A stretch of 5,909 bases of DNA. Origin: Clostridia bacterium (lineage in GTDB: Bacteria > Bacillota > Clostridia > Lachnospirales > CAG-274). Position 1 is the stretch's first letter. Each line of letters begins with the position of its first letter. The translations under genes were made by a program, and so were the position numbers. The stretch is taken from assembly GCA_030536675.1 (NCBI GenBank), contig JAUNPM010000105.1, positions 1 through 5,909 of the forward strand. The letters are read 5' to 3'. A model generated the notes under the pieces. The model worked only from the letters and a program-made list of their open reading frames with translations. It was not told the origin of the DNA and did not search any database. Shown here piece after piece: positions 4,841 through 5,909 of this stretch.

Positions 4841-5632
4841 ATGGATAAAAGATATTATTCCGCAAAGCACAGAAGAATACGCAGAGGATATTCCAAGCAA
4901 AACGAAGATGATAAAAGCAAAAAATCTTTTTTTATACTTAAACTCAATATTTGTCTTGGGCTTGCCATATTTTCCGTAGGCGCATATGAGCTTAAGGACG
5001 GATTTAAGGAAAAATTAAGCTCTTATTTAACATTAAACACATCAGTGGAAACAATGAAGGAAACCGCCTCCGATATTAAAAATTTTATCATTGAGGGAAA
5101 GAGTGGTTTTGTTTTCGGAACAGGCGGAGATTTTGAGCCTGATGAAGAAACAGTTGAATATGTTAAGGAATTGGAAGAAAATTCTTATTATAATATACAA
5201 AAAAAGGCTGAAGCCCCAAATGAAGAATGGGAGCTTCCCGTAGAGGGAGGTACTTTGACTGATGTATTCGGAAGCAGAAAAAATCCCGTAACAGGCAAGG
5301 AAGAAAATCATAAGGGTATAGACATAGGCGTGCCCTTAAATACGGAAGCGGCAGCAATGAAAAGCGGTGTCGTCCTTGACAAGGGATATTCCGACAGCTA
5401 CGGGTACTGGATAAAATACAGGACCTATGATAACTATGAAATCTTATACGGGCATTTAAGCTCCGTAAAGGCAGAAAAAAATCAGAAAATAAAGCAGGGC
5501 GATGTAATTGCATATACGGGAAATACAGGCAATTCCACAGGTCCTCATATTCACTGTGAAATAAAAGAGGGCGGTAAATATTTAGATCCATATAAATATT
5601 TGGAGGCTAAGCTTGAAAATAGTAATAAATAA
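4841..5632 (+). CDS. spoIVFA: SpoIVFA-like membrane-anchored M23 (LytM) domain protein
   Basis: Expected role: anchors and holds inactive the SpoIVFB protease in the mother-cell membrane around the forespore until the SpoIVB signal cleaves it. The 263-aa length nearly equals Bacillus subtilis SpoIVFA. Layout: a basic cytosolic tail (1-29), one membrane helix at about 30-49, an acidic, polar linker rich in Glu and Lys to about 129, then an M23 domain from ELPVEGG to the end. The domain keeps the full peptidase set: H157 and D161 in HKGID, H205 in YGHLS, and H236 and H238 in PHIHCEI. Identification as SpoIVFA rather than a general cell-wall peptidase or SpoIIQ rests on size, topology and the immediately following M50 protease gene. 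An intact site is unexpected, since the Bacillus protein is, as I recall, degenerate here. Translation may be gated by the hairpin before the gene. Confidence 0.78.
   Translation: MDKRYYSAKHRRIRRGYSKQNEDDKSKKSFFILKLNICLGLAIFSVGAYELKDGFKEKLSSYLTLNTSVETMKETASDIKNFIIEGKSGFVFGTGGDFEPDEETVEYVKELEENSYYNIQKKAEAPNEEWELPVEGGTLTDVFGSRKNPVTGKEENHKGIDIGVPLNTEAAAMKSGVVLDKGYSDSYGYWIKYRTYDNYEILYGHLSSVKAEKNQKIKQGDVIAYTGNTGNSTGPHIHCEIKEGGKYLDPYKYLEAKLENSNK
5602..5606 (+). promoter_or_regulatory. Ribosome binding site that decides the TTG start of the SpoIVFB-like gene
   Basis: GGAGG lies inside the upstream gene's coding sequence, 6 nt before the TTG at 5613. It is the strongest Shine-Dalgarno in the window and points to this non-ATG start; the next in-frame ATG (5679) would remove part of the first membrane segment. 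Confidence 0.7.
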
Positions 5633-5909
5633 TTTCAGTATAAAGATCGGATATTCTTTTTTATTAATAATTATACTTATGATTGCTCTCGGTTATGAAG
5701 AGCAATTTTTTATTTTATACGGATTTATGGCTGTTCACGAGATAATACACATTGCATTGGCTTTTGTTTTCGGCAAAAGCTGCAAAGGAATAAGTTTAAT
5801 GCCCTTGGGCTTTTGTGCTCAAATAGACAGACTTGAGGATATAAGCCTTATGAAAAGAAATATTGTTTTGTTATCGGCGCCTCTTTTTAATATATTAACA
5901 GGAGCTTTG
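5613..5909 (+). CDS. spoIVFB: SpoIVFB-like intramembrane zinc metalloprotease (M50), 3'-truncated by window
   Basis: Site-2-type protease expected to remove the pro-sequence of pro-sigmaK within the mother-cell membrane. Ninety-nine codons are visible from a TTG start to the window edge, with no stop. Residues 12-26 and about 32-53 are hydrophobic; the second segment carries the zinc-binding HExxH as HEIIH at 42-46, almost the same position as in Bacillus SpoIVFB (43-47). Near the edge SAPLFNILTGAL (88-99) matches the AGPLxN region of M50 proteases. The third zinc ligand (Asp of the NPDG motif) would lie downstream of the window. The gene overlaps the last 20 nt of the SpoIVFA-like gene, implying translational coupling and fixed stoichiometry. 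It has no ATG start, which is why simple ORF calling could miss or shorten it. Family assignment is firm, the sporulation role comes from the pairing. Confidence 0.82.
   Translation, partial: MKIVINNFSIKIGYSFLLIIILMIALGYEEQFFILYGFMAVHEIIHIALAFVFGKSCKGISLMPLGFCAQIDRLEDISLMKRNIVLLSAPLFNILTGAL

Noticed and set aside
5163..5591. Antisense open frame of 142 codons within the SpoIVFA-like gene
   Set aside because: Product is a low-complexity mix rich in Arg, Leu, Tyr and Cys with no recognisable domain; the opposite strand encodes a full catalytic M23 domain.

Overview
The window looks like chromosomal DNA from an endospore-forming, A+T-rich member of the Clostridia (Bacillota). The reasons are purine-rich Shine-Dalgarno sites before almost every gene, heavy use of AGA and ATA codons, a gut-anaerobe style gene set, and a gene pair at the right end that matches the sporulation operon spoIVFA-spoIVFB. 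I cannot name the species. I see no tRNA, rRNA, CRISPR array, insertion sequence or phage gene.

Layout. (1) Positions 1-2362, plus strand: the 3' two thirds of a putrescine-type class III aminotransferase (YgjG/PatA-like), then 30 bp later a complete NAD(P)-dependent aldehyde dehydrogenase. Together they would turn putrescine into 4-aminobutanal and then 4-aminobutyrate (GABA). (2) Positions 2363-2699: a 337-bp non-coding gap with three separate hairpins, the last with a U-tract. It lies between convergent genes. (3) Positions 2700-3176, minus strand: a leaderless Cu/Zn superoxide dismutase-family protein with all metal ligands but Lys where the active-site Arg usually sits. (4) Positions 3177-3339: a divergent intergenic region with a good candidate promoter on each strand. 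(5) Positions 3340-4785, plus strand: an AzgA-type NCS2 purine permease with a divergent TM3 motif. (6) Positions 4841-5632 and 5613-5909 (cut by the window end): a membrane-anchored M23/LytM-domain protein and a HExxH intramembrane metalloprotease. They overlap by 20 nt and are read as SpoIVFA and SpoIVFB, the mother-cell complex that processes pro-sigmaK in Bacillus.

The most interesting site is the 55-bp gap before the spoIVFA-like gene. A perfect 12-bp inverted repeat holds the Shine-Dalgarno sequence in its 3' arm. A sigmaE-like promoter (-10 CATATAAT) lies in the 5' arm and loop, placing the predicted transcription start at about the beginning of the 3' arm. Read-through mRNA from the permease would therefore fold and hide the ribosome site, whereas mRNA started by sigmaE in the mother cell would lack the 5' arm and be translatable. 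This is a hypothesis from sequence only, but it makes sharp, testable predictions.
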